Assembly: GCA_963969365.1 (NCBI GenBank)
Contig: OZ017750.1
Coordinates: forward strand, 2,232,001 to 2,296,000
Direction of reading: 5' to 3'
Length of the DNA: 64,000 nucleotides
From: Asterochloris sp. CNOR1
Taxonomy: Eukaryota > Chlorophyta > Trebouxiophyceae > Trebouxiales > Trebouxiaceae
Below, in pieces: positions 10,711 through 24,070 of the stretch. The position numbers and the translations under genes are program-made. The notes under the pieces are model-generated. The model was not told the DNA's origin. It did not search any database and saw only the letters and a list, made by a program, of their open reading frames with translations. Within the stretch, counting starts at the first letter, position 1, and each line of letters opens with the position of its first letter.

Positions 10711-13700
10711 ATGGGGCCATCAGATGAATCTGATGAGGTGCCTCCTTCAACTTACATTGTGGCGGCAGTGCTTGGTGAGATCAGTCCCAGGAGCTGTTTG
10801 CCAAGGCTGATCTGCTGCCATGTTGCATCGACCATGGTTTTGATGTGCATGCACATGCAGGCCTCTCATTTGTTGGCTGCCTGATTTACCTGCTGTCCCT
10901 CATCTGGCGAGTCCTGGCCAGCATCCTGCCAGCCTCCAAGCTGAGGCACAAGCCAGCTCCAGCGGCAAGCTCCAGTGCTCCTGTCAGGTGATCCCTAGCT
11001 TGGCGGCATACAGGGCTTCCACTGGTCCTGCCCAGCTGCTTGCTGTGCGAGAAAGACGCAGGGTTCAAAACTTGACATCAAACAACAGTGCTCCAGCTTG
11101 TGCAGATCTACAGGGCAGGCTGCAACTCAGGCTCCCCCGCAGGCCCCGGGTGTCTCGATGAAGACCCTGTTAAAGCAGGCCAAGGCAGGCCAGGGCAGGT
11201 CCGTATGATCTGCTGGTGCCAACTTTCCTGCTGCTTGTTGCTATGCGGCGCTGAAGCTTACCTTGCCACCTGCAGCACTGCCATCTGACAGCTGGGGCCT
11301 GATGCATGCAGGGCAGCAGCCCAGGACAAGGCAACCCATCATCCCCTGTACCTGAACACCCTCAAGGTGGCCCACTGCTGGCAGTCAGCACATTCTTGTG
11401 TCCACAGGCCTCTCTAAGCCTGCTGTGCATGCTGCCTGCCCAGCAAAGCAGCCTCAGGAAGCCCTCCTGGTGCAGGAAGCAGATCAACCCCTGCCTGGCA
11501 GCCCCGCAGGCCTGGTGGAGCAGCTCCAAGCTCTTCGCATATGAGATGGCCGTGACGAGCCCCCCTGACCCATGCAGGGGCACGGTGGCAATGTGTCTGG
11601 CCTAGACGTGTCGCTTGATGGGGGAGCCATCGCGACTGCTGCAGATGACAGGACTGTGCGCATCTACAGGCTTGAGGATGCCATCAGGCAAGCAGGCCTG
11701 CATGCAGCCTTTGCTGGCTTATTGAGACATGGTCGTCTGCAGCCTGCCCACATGTCAGATAGTGCGTTACTTTGCTGGCACTGACTGCTCCCCACCGAGA
11801 TATGGCTTTCTGCAGCCTACTCATATATTCAGCTGCTGCTCTGTTTTGCTGCAGCAAGAACAACAACTTCAAGCACAAGGTCATCAATGCTGAGCCTGTG
11901 GATGTCGCCTTTGGAGCTGACTCCAGCCAAGTTGCTGTCCTGAGTAAAGGTGAGCACGTTGCCGGCATCACGTGCTGCAGCACCCTCATGCTGAGCCCAC
12001 ATGTGCGCGGCTACAGGAGGTCTTGATGCAGCCAACGTCAGCATGCTGGGCCCAAACCCCAGCTCTGGAGGAGGACCCCTGCAAACACTCTGGGAGGTGG
12101 GCAGCTGAGGGTTCAGCCTGACAAATCCATCCAGAAAGGCACATCTGCAGGCACCTTGCAGGTTTGATGTGCAGGCCATGTTGACAAGCTAGAGTCTCAG
12201 CCGGATGGTGTCTCATTTCGTGCAGCACACATGTTCTGTAGGTGCCCAACTGTCACGGCAGCCAGGCAGCAATTGGTCTGCACTCCGGCCTGCGCTGTGG
12301 GGGCCCTCATGGCCTGCTGATGACCTGCTCTGAGAAGAGCGACATGCGCCTGTTCAGCCTCTCTGGCAAGCTGTTGGCTGTGGTGGAACCCTCAGGCCTG
12401 CAGGTGAGGACTGCTGCGCTGCATTGCTTGCAATTGGAGTTGGCCTGCCTGGGCTCCCAAGACTTGGGGGCTGCAATGTGCAGTTGTCAAGTGATGGCGT
12501 TGGGTTGTTGGGCGACACAAGACCCACTTCAATGCAGGCAGCAAGTGCAACTGGCTCACAGCTTGGGTACCAGCTGATCCGTCGTGCTGCAGAACCACAT
12601 GGCTTCCCTGTCGCTGGACGCACGCTTCTTTGCAGCTGCCACTTTCACCAGCGATGTCAAGGTGGGGCATGTACGGACTGCAAATGGAGCTCCCATGCAC
12701 ATGGAGCAGCACCTGCCAGCAGATCACTTTCACCCTGCTGAGGGTTTGCCCCTTCAACCTGCTAAGCTTGGCTTCTTGTTTCAGGTACACGAGGCTAAGT
12801 TTGACAAGCACGGGGAGTTTCAGGGGACCACAAAGGTCATGGATCTCAAGGTGAGGAGTGATGCAGCTGGCAGCACCATGACTGAGTATTCAGGGTGAGG
12901 TGAAGGCACTGGTCTCTTGCCCTCCATGCCAGAGGACAAAGCTTGGCTGCTGACGGCTGGCTTTTGCTCATGTGCAGGGCCACAAAAGCCAGGTTCTGGT
13001 GATGGCATTCTCTCGTGACAGCACAAGGGCGATGACGGCCTCAAAGGACGGCACCTACAAGCTGTGGAGCCTTGATGTGCGGTATCAGCTGAATGAGGAT
13101 GCAAAGTGTCTGTACACCAGAGATCAGCAGGTAGTGGACGGCCCTGCGGCTCTTTGGTATGGTGGGCCATGAACGGGACCAATGACTCTGATGGTGCAGG
13201 CAGCCGCATATGCTGCGCGTCCTGTGACTTACTGCCTGTGCACCCCGGCTTACTTCACACGTCTAGCAGCTGGGTGAGCAGCGCTGCAGGCTGTTGACCA
13301 ACTGCCCCTGCACAGCAGCTTGATGATCATGCATGGCAGCTTTGTGCCTTCATGCAAAGCACAATTGTGGGAGCGTGTTGAGGTGCTTGCAGGCGCCCAA
13401 GGGGTCCTTGTGGAAGCACATGGTCATGATGGACAATGACACCTTTGCAGCGGCGTGGGACAGCACTGTGCAGTTCATCAATGCCAGCACAGGGCAGGTG
13501 ACAGCCACCATTGAGCAGGCGCATGAGGGTCCCATCAGCTACATGCAATTTGCTGGATCCAAGATGAAAGCTGGTGGGTGCCTGCTCTGCCTACACTCTG
13601 CTGCTGATATGAACTTTCGATCAGATCAGGCAGTCATCAATGCTTTTTGCAGGTGATGAGAGTGTCCATGTGCTCCTGACAGCAGCCCAGAAGCAAGTCA

Positions 13701-13753
13701 GACTCTGGAGGGCGCCTAAGGGTGCAGCCAGATGCACTGCTGTGAGACCATAG
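10711..13753 (+). CDS. TBL2: Membrane-anchored WD40 protein, TBL2 (transducin beta-like 2) homologue
   Basis: Single-pass ER-type membrane protein with a lumenal or cytosolic WD40 propeller; animal TBL2 binds PERK and the 60S subunit in ER stress. Start 10711: exon 1 (10711-10774) encodes MGPSDESDEVPPSTYIVAAV and exon 2 (10861-10987) completes the membrane span GLSFVGCLIYLLSLIW. WD exons include 11578-11687 (NVSGLDVSLDGGAIATAADD), a GC-AG intron 11688-11854, FKHKVINAEPVDVAFGADSS, GGPHGLLMTCSEKSDMRLFS, HMASLSLDARFFAAATFTSD then VKV, HEAKFDKHGEFQ, and GHKSQVLVMAFSRDSTRAMT followed by KDGTYKLWSLDV; the last exon ends at TAG 13753. Order and wording follow TBL2 closely. Exons between 10988 and 11577 and around 13200-13380 are not resolved. 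Confidence 0.88.
11688..11854 (+). other. GC-AG intron in TBL2
   Basis: The donor reads ATCAG|GCAAGC and the acceptor TTGCTGCAG|C. Joining 11687 to 11855 keeps the frame (ATC AGC AAG). No GT donor nearby preserves the conserved reading. Confidence 0.8.
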
Positions 13754-13908
13754 TCTGAGCTAGACCATAGTGCCCGATTTTGGTCTGCTGCTGCTACTTG
13801 AGAAGTATGTGTCATATGACTCACTTCTGAAATCAATCCAGAGTCCCATTGAGTTTGACGTGCCGCTGCGGCGGGGGCTGTTAGGTGGCTGTAGGTGCTG
13901 CGGCATAG

Positions 13909-16900
13909 ATGGCGACTGAAGCTGAATTAGTTGGCAAAGTTATGGCAGCTGAAGACCATGTCGTGGATGTTGCCATGCCTTTAGACAGCCAACAAGAGGA
14001 TGGGATGAGCGATGCTCAGACAGGTGAGCGTCTCTGAGAGGCAGAGCAGATGGATCGAAGTGTTTCAATTCAGCTGTTGAATGCTGGGGGAGAGGGACTT
14101 CCTCATTGACCTGCTGTAAGCGTGTGGTTGCCTCCTGTATGATGCAGGCATGCGGGTTACATTCAATGGACTGGTGTACACTGTCAGAAGTGCTCAGGAC
14201 AGAAAGCAATCCCTCTCCATCCTCAAGCACGTGTCCGGCTTCTTCTCAGCTGGACAGATGGCTGCCATCATGGGCCCAAGGTAACTCAGAAATGTTGTTG
14301 ATCAGTGCCAATGAGCCTGTCAGGGATCCACAAATTTCGGTGCTCTGGCAGGCCACATGTGCCTTTGTGCATCTCCTCACTGCCAATGCCATTGACTGCT
14401 GAATGACTACTTCTGTGGCATGCAGTGGTTCAGGCAAATCGACACTGTTGGACATCATCTCCAGCCGCAAGACCACAGGCAAGATCACGGGCCAGGTGCT
14501 GTTTGGCTCTCAGAAGGCAACGCAGCCCTTCTTGCGGCGGTATGCTGGCTATGTGGAGCAGGCTGACACGCTGCTGCCAGTGCTGGTGAGGAGCATCTGC
14601 AGCCCAGTGCTGGTGCTGCAGCCCATCTCGTCTCTTTCGCTGCCAAGAGCGGTGCTGCTGCAGCTGTTGTCAGCCTCGGCTACTGCCAATGATGGTGATG
14701 ATGTGCTGCTGTCTCAGCTGATGCAGCTGCAATGTGAAAGTATGCTACTGCCGAGGCAGATGCTGCTGACCGATGGCTTTTCACTCTAATACTTTCACGG
14801 CTGCACACTGTCGCTGCAGACTGTGCGCGAGATGCTGCTGTACACATTTGAGCTCAAGAACAAAAAGGCGGAGCCACAGGTAAGCCCCTGTGGTGGGTTT
14901 GGGGGGCTTGTCTGCACCAACACAAGCTTTGGCAGCAGCAAAGGCTCACAGTGCAGCATCGGTCCTGACAGCAGCACATTGATCACCAGCTTCAGCAGGA
15001 CTTGCTGTGCCTCCTGCCTAAAAGCACAATGCCTGCTGCAGCCAGGCCGAGGGAACACCTGCCTGTGCCTGCAGACCAAGAAGGCAAGGGTAGATGACCT
15101 GATCAGCAAGCTGGCGCTGCAGTCCTGCCAAAACACTGTGATCGGGAGCCCGCTTGAGCGCGGTGTGTCTGGTGGCGAGGTCAGCCTGTGACCGTCTGCA
15201 AGCTGTGCTGCGTGGCAGGACAGGCAGGCGGCGGGCTCCGCCTAATGACTCAAGAAGGGCGCTCATGAGATGCCAGCCACCTGGGATCTGCGCTGCTTGG
15301 GAGGATGGCAGGCTGCTGTGGTTGCCAAGTGCAAGCTCTGAACTTGTTTCTGTACATGTGCTACAGCTCAAGCGGACGAATGTGGGCATCGCACTTGTCA
15401 CCTCACCCCGTGTCCTGTTCCTGGACGAGCCAACGTCAGGTGTGGCCAACCTGCATTCCTACACACTTCGGCCACTCGAAAATCCTCACGTTGTCCCCTG
15501 TTTGTGCTGATTTTGTGCCCCCCCCGAAGCGGCACGCACTGACTCTTGGGAGAGGCACAGGGCATGATAACACATGGCAACTGCTGTGGAAACATGTTGG
15601 ACACCTGAAACCTGCACCTCTCAGCAGCATCTCGCATGGACTGCTGTATCTGCAGGCCTGGACTCGTTCACAGCCTCTGAGGCAAGTGGCTTTTGCATAC
15701 TGCCAGCAATGCTGGTCCCTGCTGCTGCCCTGCTGCTGACAAGTTTGCCCGCCATCTGTGGCTAACTTGTTGTTGGACAGCCTGTCTGGCTCCTGCTGCT
15801 GACATGCTGCTGCTGAAGAGCTTGCCTGGCTTCTAGTGCTGACTGTTACGCTGCTGACTGCAGGTTATGCTGGTGGTCAAGGGCTTGATCACTGAGAACA
15901 TCACAATCGCTGCCACCATCCACTCCCCAACGCCTAAGGTGCAGGCCTCTCCTGCAACCAAAGCATTGCTGCTGGCCTGTTCCCCTCTGACCTCCCTGCT
16001 TAATGAGGAATGCTGCCATGACCTGCTCTACCCTCACTTCTTTGACAGGCAGGCACCTCCCCTCTGCGCCTGCATGCTGCAACCAGGAACCATTTGCCTG
16101 CAGACTTTTGCCCTGTTCGATCGCATTCTGATCCTGCAACGGGGGCGGGTCGTCTACTTTGGCCCTAATGGCTCCTCCGCTTTGCAGTACTTTCAGGGCT
16201 CTCCTCACTTTCAGGTGAGCAACTGCTGCAGACGGGTGCTGCATGCTGCAAGCTGCTGTCAGCTGGAAGACCCAGGTGAGCTCTACTCTTGTGGGGCAGC
16301 TCAGGACATGCTCACATTGCTGCTGCAGGTCAGGCCACGTGGGGCGGATGAAAGCCCAGCAGAGTGGATTGTCGGTAGGGCAGTGCTTTGTGCTGCCCAT
16401 CTGTATGTGGGCTTATGACCTGGTCAGGCACATCTGCATGTCAGGCAGCAAGACCTGACATGAAAATGATGCCTCATGATGAGGTATGCTGGCATCTGCC
16501 TGCAGATGTGACGACCATTGCTGACAGGGAGGGGCGCAGCAATGAGTTTGCCGATGGGTGAGCTCAAGCATCGTCTGTATGTCCAGGTACCCAGTCGCTT
16601 TGGCAGGTCTACTGCTGCTCATGTACTGCATCATGAGCAAAGCTGTGTAGCGCCCGCTACATGCCTGTCAGACTCCGCAAGCTAAGAGTCCTGTATGGGA
16701 CCCCTGTGGCAAACGCAGCCCAGGCCTAAGTCTAGATGGCTAGCTGTCTGAAACAGCTGGAAGGACGCATCTACTCAGGTCTCTGTGGTGCTCTGTGCGC
16801 AATGCACGTCAGCCAATTCCTGCACAACAGCAGCGCTGTGCACGGCAGCCCCAAACAGATGCAGCCTGCACTGACACTGATGCCAATTGCTGCAGCTATG

Positions 16901-19043
16901 ACCGCTCTGATCTAAAGCAGAGCAACCAGCGCCAGCTGGAGAAATTTCTGCAGACAGATGGGAGAGCCATCTCCAAGCGCACGCTGCAGCAGCTTCAGAC
17001 TAAGAGAAGTACCACCACAGGCTTCTTCAGGGCCATGTGGATTCTTTTCAAGTACAGAGGGCGAGCAGACTTTACAGACCCCGCTTTCCTGGTGAATGGT
17101 GCTGTTCCCAGATTGGTTCTCCAAATGGTTGCAGATGATTGTCAGTAGCGGACCATGCAGTGCCATGCTCTCCTTTCATTCATGAGCCAGACTTATGTCA
17201 GTCGAAACGCCTTGCTCAACTCCACACATCTTGTCACCTCAATGCCTCCCGAGATTGCTCTCGTCTAGCCACCTGAGTGGTCATCTGATGCCTCGTTTGC
17301 GGCCATCTGCCAGAGTGTGCAGCAGTCCTTGCAGGTCCAGCCTGAAGCTCCTGCCATTACCTGACCCACCCCCTACCTCAAGGCTGGTTCATGCTGCTGC
17401 AGGGCCCCAGACTAGGAGAGAAGATCCTGACAACGTGAGCAGAGCTGCTGCTGCTGTGGTGGTCGTCATCTCCTGATGTCATGGGGACAGGTGCTCTGTG
17501 CAAGATGCTGCTGGGCTGCTGCACTAGCGTTACTCTTGTGCTGCAGCTTTCTGATCTTTACCATCTACTGGAAGGCTGGCAGGGGCCTGAGTGAGGGCAA
17601 CATACCCAACATTGCTGGCCTTCTATTCCTCTGGTGAGGCCTGACTGCATCCCAATGGGATGCTGCACCTCCTGGAGGGTGCTTGCATCCACTTGTCTGT
17701 TGTGACTGATCGGCGCCATCTCTTCCGCTGAGCTTTCTCTGCCCATCACAGCAGCGTGCCCCTGCAGCGGCTGACCTTCACACTGTACCATGTGCAGGAT
17801 CACCCTGCCTGCCTATGCCAGCTCAGCCTATGTCCCTGTGCTGGTCATGGAGCGAGCGGTCTTTGTGAGGGAGCTGAGTGATGGCTTATACAGGTATGCT
17901 TGCCAGCACTACCCAACAGGCTGGGCAGCAGGCTGCTTATTTTCCCCATTCTAGATGTCAAGGGCACCTCCACACACATGCCTTTCCTCCAGACGGGCGC
18001 CCCGTTGCCCCCCAGGCTGATGCTAGAGGGGCAGGGGGCAAATGCCAGGGCAGGGGCTGCTTTGCCACTCAGGCAGGTGTTTCCAATGCCTGCAGGCCCA
18101 TCACGTACCTCTGCTTCAAGATGGCTGAGGAGCTCATCCTGTCCACCGTGGGCAGCGTGTGCTTCAGCCTGGTGGTATTTTACTGCTGTCAGATGCAGGT
18201 GATGTGCCTGTCAACATGTATTGTTTTCATGAACTGATGGGAAGGCTGACCTCTAGCATGCCCTTGCTGCAGGGCTCCTTCTTTCCCTTTTGGCTGGTCT
18301 ATCTGGTGACCAACATTGTCGGAATTGGTAAGAAACGATCCTCCAGAGCCACATCGAAAACTCTGACTCGGCCTCACAAGTTGCTCGTCTGCAGTTTTGG
18401 CATTCTTTGTGGCGTCCATCTCTCCCAACATGGACACAGCCAATGCCGCTCTCCCAGGCATTGTCACTGTGTATCTCTTCTTCACTGGCTATGTCATCCA
18501 GTGAGTCTGGCATTTCTGGCTGCTTATTGAAGGGTACTTTCACATGCCACAACACATGTCTCATCTGGCCCTGTCCCAGACAATGCACCTTGCTCGCACT
18601 GCCTTGTATAGGTGGTCCTCCATCCCGCAGTACTGGCGTTGGCTGGGGTGGACAGACTTCCTTCGATACGGATGGGGGTCCCTCATGATCAATCATGTGA
18701 GTGTGCTTGACCACAGCTCTGCTGTACCTGCAGCCCTGTGGCACAAGCGTATCCCCTACCTCTGCTTGCCTCTCCTCACCTTGACTGCTGTGCTGCTTGC
18801 AGTTTGCAGGCGAGCGTAATGTCTTCTTTTTTGGGACGCCTGTCCTGAAGTATTACTCTCTGCAGCAGTACAGCACGTGAGCTGCCTGCCTGGAGCTGTC
18901 ACGCTGCTGCTATGTGTGACACAACGACACATTGCAATCTGTCCTGCAGGTGGGAGTTTCTGGCGTACGAATTCCTCTTCTTCCTTGGCATCTTTGTCGC
19001 CACTTGGGCAGTCCTGGCCTTCAAGAAGCATGTCAACCGCTGA
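13909..19043 (+). CDS. ABCG-subfamily half-size ABC transporter
   Basis: Plasma-membrane or organellar exporter with one nucleotide-binding domain followed by one membrane domain (the reverse order typical of ABCG/WBC). Start ATG 13909 (MATEAELVGKVMAAEDHVVD); exon 1 13909-14023, exon 2 14148-14280, exon 3 14426-14585, last codon TGA 19041-19043. Walker A is split by an intron (MGPS at 14280, GSGKST from 14426). Then come GYVEQADTLLPVL (Q-loop), ERGVSGGE plus LKRTNVGIAL (signature), VLFLDEPTSG plus LDSFTASE (Walker B), ITIAATIHSP (H-loop) and FDRILILQRGRVVYFGP. Membrane helices follow: AGLLFLWITLPAYASSAY, LILSTVGSVCFSLVVFYC, FFPFWLVYLVTNIVGI, ALPGIVTVYLFFTGYVIQ and FLAYEFLFFLGIFVATWAVL. Substrate unknown. 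The linker at about 16500-17150 is rich in basic residues. One intron is GC-AG. Confidence 0.92.
15682..15863 (+). other. GC-AG intron in the ABCG gene, rich in CTGCTGAC repeats
   Basis: Donor TCTGAG|GCAAGT, acceptor GACTGCAG|GTTATG. Splicing joins LDSFTASE to VMLVVKGL immediately after Walker B, as in ABCG proteins. The intron contains several near-copies of TGCTGCTGACA at about 15717-15860. Confidence 0.8.
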
Positions 19044-19194
19044 TGTGTTCGAAGGCACACCTATTGCTGCCGAAATTCTCTCAGTGTTTCATGCATTTCA
19101 TCTTTAGCATGCACTTCTGGGACTGTCAGCTGCTGTTTGGTCATCATGACATAGGCAAGGGATCAGGCCTAATCCAATTGCTGGGAATTACTGC

Positions 19195-22100
19195 TCATTG
19201 CAGCCTGGCGCGTGCGGCGTGCAGCTTGTTGTGGGTCAGGCCCACATTTTGCAGAAGGATGCCGGCAGCATCTGCCAGCGCTGTGGCCTGGCTGCCAACG
19301 GCGCTCATTCCCGCGTCCATGTCCAGGAGTTGCATGCCAGCAGCCTGCTTCTGGCCAAGGGCTGCCTCGTGCAATCGTTGCTGCCTGGCCAGCTCTGCCC
19401 GAGCACCCTTGAGCTGACGTTGCAGCTCCTGAACCTGCATGACAGCAGGTCATCAGGCTGGGTGGCGGCCTTGATCACAGCCCCTGATGTGATGGTGCCT
19501 CCAGCTCAATGACAGACAATTGCATGCAGGCCAGCAGGCCTGTGTGTTGGCTGGACAGCACCGCCTTGGCTCCTTTGGTTGGCACACAAATGGCCATGGC
19601 CAACAGGCTTGACAACAATGCTTCCTGAAGGTCTTCAAGGCAGGGGTGCCACCCCAGCCGACCTGAGAGTTTGCTGCATTGCATCTGGCCAGCATGTCGC
19701 TCTGCTGCTGCTCTGTTTGAGTCCCAGCCTGGCGAGCAGCCTCATGCGTAAGGCGCTCACTGGTCAGCTCCTGTGTCAGCGACTGGTTGGTCCCCTGCAG
19801 TGCAGCTCCATCTTGGGAGCCCTCCAGTTGCAAGCATGCGCTGAAGAAGCAAGTGATCCTGCTGGTCTGACAACCAGATGACCCTCAGCAAAGTGGTGCT
19901 CGCTGGGATACAAAATGTCAGCTGGACTGAGATGCAGGGATCTGCAGGGACAGTCAAGCTTCAAGCCTGAGCTCATCAAGATCTCACCTTGAGCTGCACA
20001 AGCTCAGACAAGAGTGAGGAGTTCTCACCTGCCAGCGTCTGCACCTGCAGCACGACATGAAAGGCTAGGCAGGGGCAGGCGTCCCATAGCTGCAACACGC
20101 ACCAGCAAACAGTCCCCTGCATGTGCAGCAATGAGGCTATCCCTGCCAGCAGATACTCTTGTCAGGGTGGCCATGCATCCGGTGCAGCAGCCGCAGACGG
20201 CGCGTCACTGGCAGCTGCAGTCTCCAGAACCACCTGTTGCTGCAGCTGAGCCCTTTGCCCTGCGGCCTGCCTCAGCTCCCTCTGCATGGCAGCCTGCTGC
20301 TGGCGCAGCGCCGTCAACTCCTGCTGGACCCCGCCCTGGGGCGCTGCCTGCCTCCTGTCTCCAGTACGCCCTTGTCCCTGCGGCATGGTGAGGGCAAGAC
20401 TGGTCAGCAGACCTACACAGGGTGGGGCTGTGCTGTACGCTGCTGCTCGACTGCTGCAGCAACGGGAGGGTGCTGTGCGCGTGAGGCACAGCAGGCCAAT
20501 AGCTGACAGTGGAACACAGGCTGTACCTGCATGAGGGCCTGGCTCTGCACGTCGCTGCTGACAGCTGAGGGCCCAGCCTCTGTGCCAGGTTGCTGCAGGG
20601 CGTGCTGGGTGCGCTGGCCGCCCTTGCCATTGCCCTTGCGTCCCTTGGCAGGCTTGGCGCTGGTCTGAGGCCCAGCATCAGGTGCCTGCAGCGGTGCCTG
20701 CCTCAGCTGCATGGCCTTGGCAGTGTGCAAAGACAGGACATCTCAGAGCAATGGTCGCTCAAGTGCTCTGTGTGGGAGATTGCCAGAACTGAAATGTTTT
20801 CTCTGGCTTGAGACACAAGGTGCTACTTCATGAAGCACCAGCTCGTCAGGAAGCGCATGGCCTTACCTGGCGGTGCACATTGACAGCAGCCATGTGGCAG
20901 TGTAAGGTGTAGTGCTTGGATGGAGGCCAACCTTGACCACCATGGCCCCTGCTACAGCCTGCACCCTATGATGCATGATGACAACAGCTAAGCAGTGGTG
21001 CTTGATGCAGTTCCTAGCTGAAGTTGAAGCCCACCTCAGCCACTACCCCCCCTGCTACAGCCTCCAGGGCCGCTGTCTCAGCTGCAAAGGGCGTCCGAGC
21101 CGGCTTGCGCCGCCCTGTCCCTTGAACACCCGCGGCGTCACCATCACCAGGCTCAGCCTTCCCATCTGCAGCCTGGGCACCCTCAGCACCAGCCCTTGGT
21201 TGCAGAGCCTCCTGAACAGCCCGCTGCACCTGCTCAGCAGCCTGTGAGCCGCTGGGGACGGCTGCGGCTGAGCCTGCCTGCTGCTTTTGCACAGCACTGT
21301 GCAAGCCTGCTGCGCCGCCTGACCCCTCCCCTGCAGCGCGGCTGCCACCAATTGGGCCCCTGCCGTTGGTCTGAGGCCGCCGATCTGGCCGGTGCCCCTG
21401 CGACTGAGGCTGGGACTTGACTGGGGACCCCGTCGCTGCAGCTGCGGCACGCTCAGCAGCCTCCACAGCCGTGCGTGGCACTTGCAGGGACTTGAGTGGG
21501 CGCCCCTGCCCTGGCTGCGACCTCTGCCGGGCGTTGGGTAGAGGTGGAGCGGAGCTGGGCTGTTTGCCATTTCCCTGCTGTTGCGGCTCACCCGCCTCAG
21601 CTTCATGGCGCAGCCTGTCATAGTAGCTCTGCAGCCACAGCAGCACATGTGCCGTGCAGGCCAGGTGCATCCGCTTGAGGCTGTTCCTCTTTCAAGGCCA
21701 CAGGCTGGCTGGGCGGCATTGTGTCAGGGCTCTCTGTTATCTTCAGGGCGCAGCAGACAAGGCCCGCTTGACATGCAAGGCAGGAGGCCCCACAATGTGC
21801 AGCAGTGCCAGGGCCTTGTGCTATCGAACAGGGGTGATAGAAACCGCCCTTGTTGTCGCTGGGACAATCAAGCAGAACGACAGAGCCCACCTTGTTGTCC
21901 CACGATGCCTTAAGGCGCTGGCTGAGGGATCCCAATTCCCCAGAGTCGTCACCTGCTGTCTCCCCCTTGGGCAGCATCTCATCTGCCAGTCTGCTCAGCT
22001 CCCGGGTCATGACAGCCACCTCAGCGGCAGTGCCCTGCATGCACATGCAGTGCCACAACTGAGCTTGGCAGCAGCTCCTGTGCTGGGCGACACGTGACAC

Positions 22101-23596
22101 CCAGCAAAGCGGAAGAGACAGGCGGTCAGGCTGGCCATGCTCAGATTCACGTTGGGATGCAGATACTGTGGCAACACCAACACAGACAGGCACCAGCCAA
22201 GCCTGCAGGCTGGAAGGCAATATGCTAGAGCCCAGTGTGCTGCCTGAGGTCAACAGCGGGTGTCCAGCTGCATCCCAAGGACAGCAGAGGCTCCATTGTT
22301 ACTTGCGGCAAGCAGACCTGTCCAGGGGCGAAGCTCCTATGCTGCTTGCCCTCCGTCTGCGTTTGGCACTCAACTCTGCCCTCGCCACCGCCTGTCTGTG
22401 ATTGTGCCCGTTGCAGGTTGTCGCGCCTGTCTCCACTACTGTCAGAGCCTGAGCTGTCTGCAGCTGGCTGCTGGTTCCACTGCAGACAAAGGTGGATCCA
22501 TCAACCTTTTGCCCACACAACTAGGCCAGACCTCTCTTACATTCACAGGGCTGTAGTGGGTGCATGCCCTGTCCCAGTCTTCTTTGCCAAGCCTCAGCTG
22601 GAGGCTTGGCTGAGCATTCTTGTGCAGGCCCGCACAGCAGGCAATACAATACAAGCTGCAGGAACAGCACCTCGTCGATTTGCTCTTCCAAATCCACATC
22701 AGTGCCCCCCCACCATGTGCCGTATTTGTCCAGATCGCCTGGGCCCCTCACCCTGCACAGCAACCACTCAAGTGCGAAGGCCAGCCAGATGGCCAGAACA
22801 AGCACCAGCATGCTGTAGGCTGCGGCTGCAACTGTTGGCACAGCACATTGCTTGCTATTTGAACAACATGCCTGATGGACAACCACTGAGCGACTTAAGC
22901 TTGGCCGCTCATCAGTGCATCTGTGTGTGCCACCTGCTTTGAGCTGTATGCACCTGGGAGAGCACTGCCTTCTGATGCTTCCCAGATATGACCTCAAGCA
23001 GCAACAGAAGAATAGGCCAGCAGTGCTGCAGACCTTCGTTTGATGATGGCTGTCTGGCATGCCAGGGGCATGGTATTGCTGCTGTCCACAGCTCCCTGCC
23101 ACTGGTCAGTGTCCTGCGCAGCCTCACGCCGCCGCCTCTGCTGCTGCGGCCTCTGCAACAGGGGCAGGTCGCCGCTGGCTGAGGTGCCGCTGTGAGCTGT
23201 TGATGGCTGATGGCCCTGAGCTTGAGCCTCCTGGACGTTTGTATCAGGCTGGGCTGCTGCAATGCAGGGCTGCTCCTTCATCTGCACAGCGGGCTGAGGA
23301 GTGGCCTGCAAATCTGCTGTGGGCATGTCTGGCTGCCCAGACTTGTGAAGGGCAGGATCGGCAGCTGTGCTGCCCTGCCTCCTGCCAGGGGTTTGACCCT
23401 GCTGATCTGTGCCTGCTGCTGGATCAGAACTGTGCAAAAGCTGGTGGTGCATTGCCTGTGCCTGCTGCTGCCTCTCAGCAGCGTGTTGCTGCGAGGCTTT
23501 TAGCTTGGGCACCAGGCTGGGCATGCTCAGGGGTGCTACTGCTGGCCTCGGCCCCTTCAGGCATGGCGTGGCAACTCGACTGCCTTTGGAGGGCAT
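19195..23596 (-). CDS. Uncharacterised membrane-anchored coiled-coil protein
   Basis: Minus-strand gene with start near 23596 (MPSKGSRVATPCLKGPRP) and stop at 19195. Layout: a Gln/Ala/Pro-rich hydrophilic N-terminus with heptad-like stretches (QQHAAERQQQAQAMHHQL); a short basic joint (IIKRR); one strong membrane segment YSMLVLVLAIWLAFALEWLL near 22790; a conserved-looking head (YLHPNVNLSMASLTACLFRF, then VMTRELSRLADEMLPKG); a Pro/Gln/Arg low-complexity region at 21000-21650; Gln-rich coiled coil (LTALRQQQAAMQRELRQAAG); and a C-terminal coiled coil ending QELQRQLKGARAELARQQ and LHAARARLQ. I recognise no family; golgin-like or organelle-tether roles are only possibilities. Splice sites are clear around the membrane exon and the VMTREL exon, approximate in repetitive parts. 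Convergent with the ABCG gene, 151 bp from its stop. Confidence 0.6.
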
Positions 23597-24070
23597 CGCA
23601 ACGTCAGCAGCAGGGGATGAGTGATGAGTGAGTCTTCAAGGAACAGCGCAGCGAAACAGAGAGAACGTTCAGAAAACTTTGACTGATGCTGCCGTTTCGT
23701 GTTGTGGCCTGCTGGCAGGACTGGGTCTGGCAAAGCACACCACAGGCAGGCCGATGATGATGGACACTTCAGTGTTCGTCATGGGTTCATTTGCAAGCCC
23801 TTGTCATACGATGCTGTCGGCTCGCTTGGGAGGCGCTGGGTTCCTGACATGGATGCCACTTGAGGGCTCGCCTGTGCGCCAGGAGGAGATGTGTGAGTAG
23901 ACATCAACATGAAAGGGTAGCTCATGGCCAGGTTGCACAGCAAGCCAGCTTCGATGTATGGCTTGCTGCTCAGAACCGCTGCTGTTTGCACAAGCCATGT
24001 GCCCATCACTGGCAGCTGCACTGCCGATTGCACTTGCGGCCCATCTGCTGCATCAGGCTGCAGAGCAGCA
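23597..24070. other. Spacer between coiled-coil gene start and NIPA-like gene end
   Basis: 474 bp. Both neighbours are on minus, so it should hold the coiled-coil gene promoter and the 3' UTR of the NIPA-like gene. Short frames on both strands show no family match. Confidence 0.45.
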
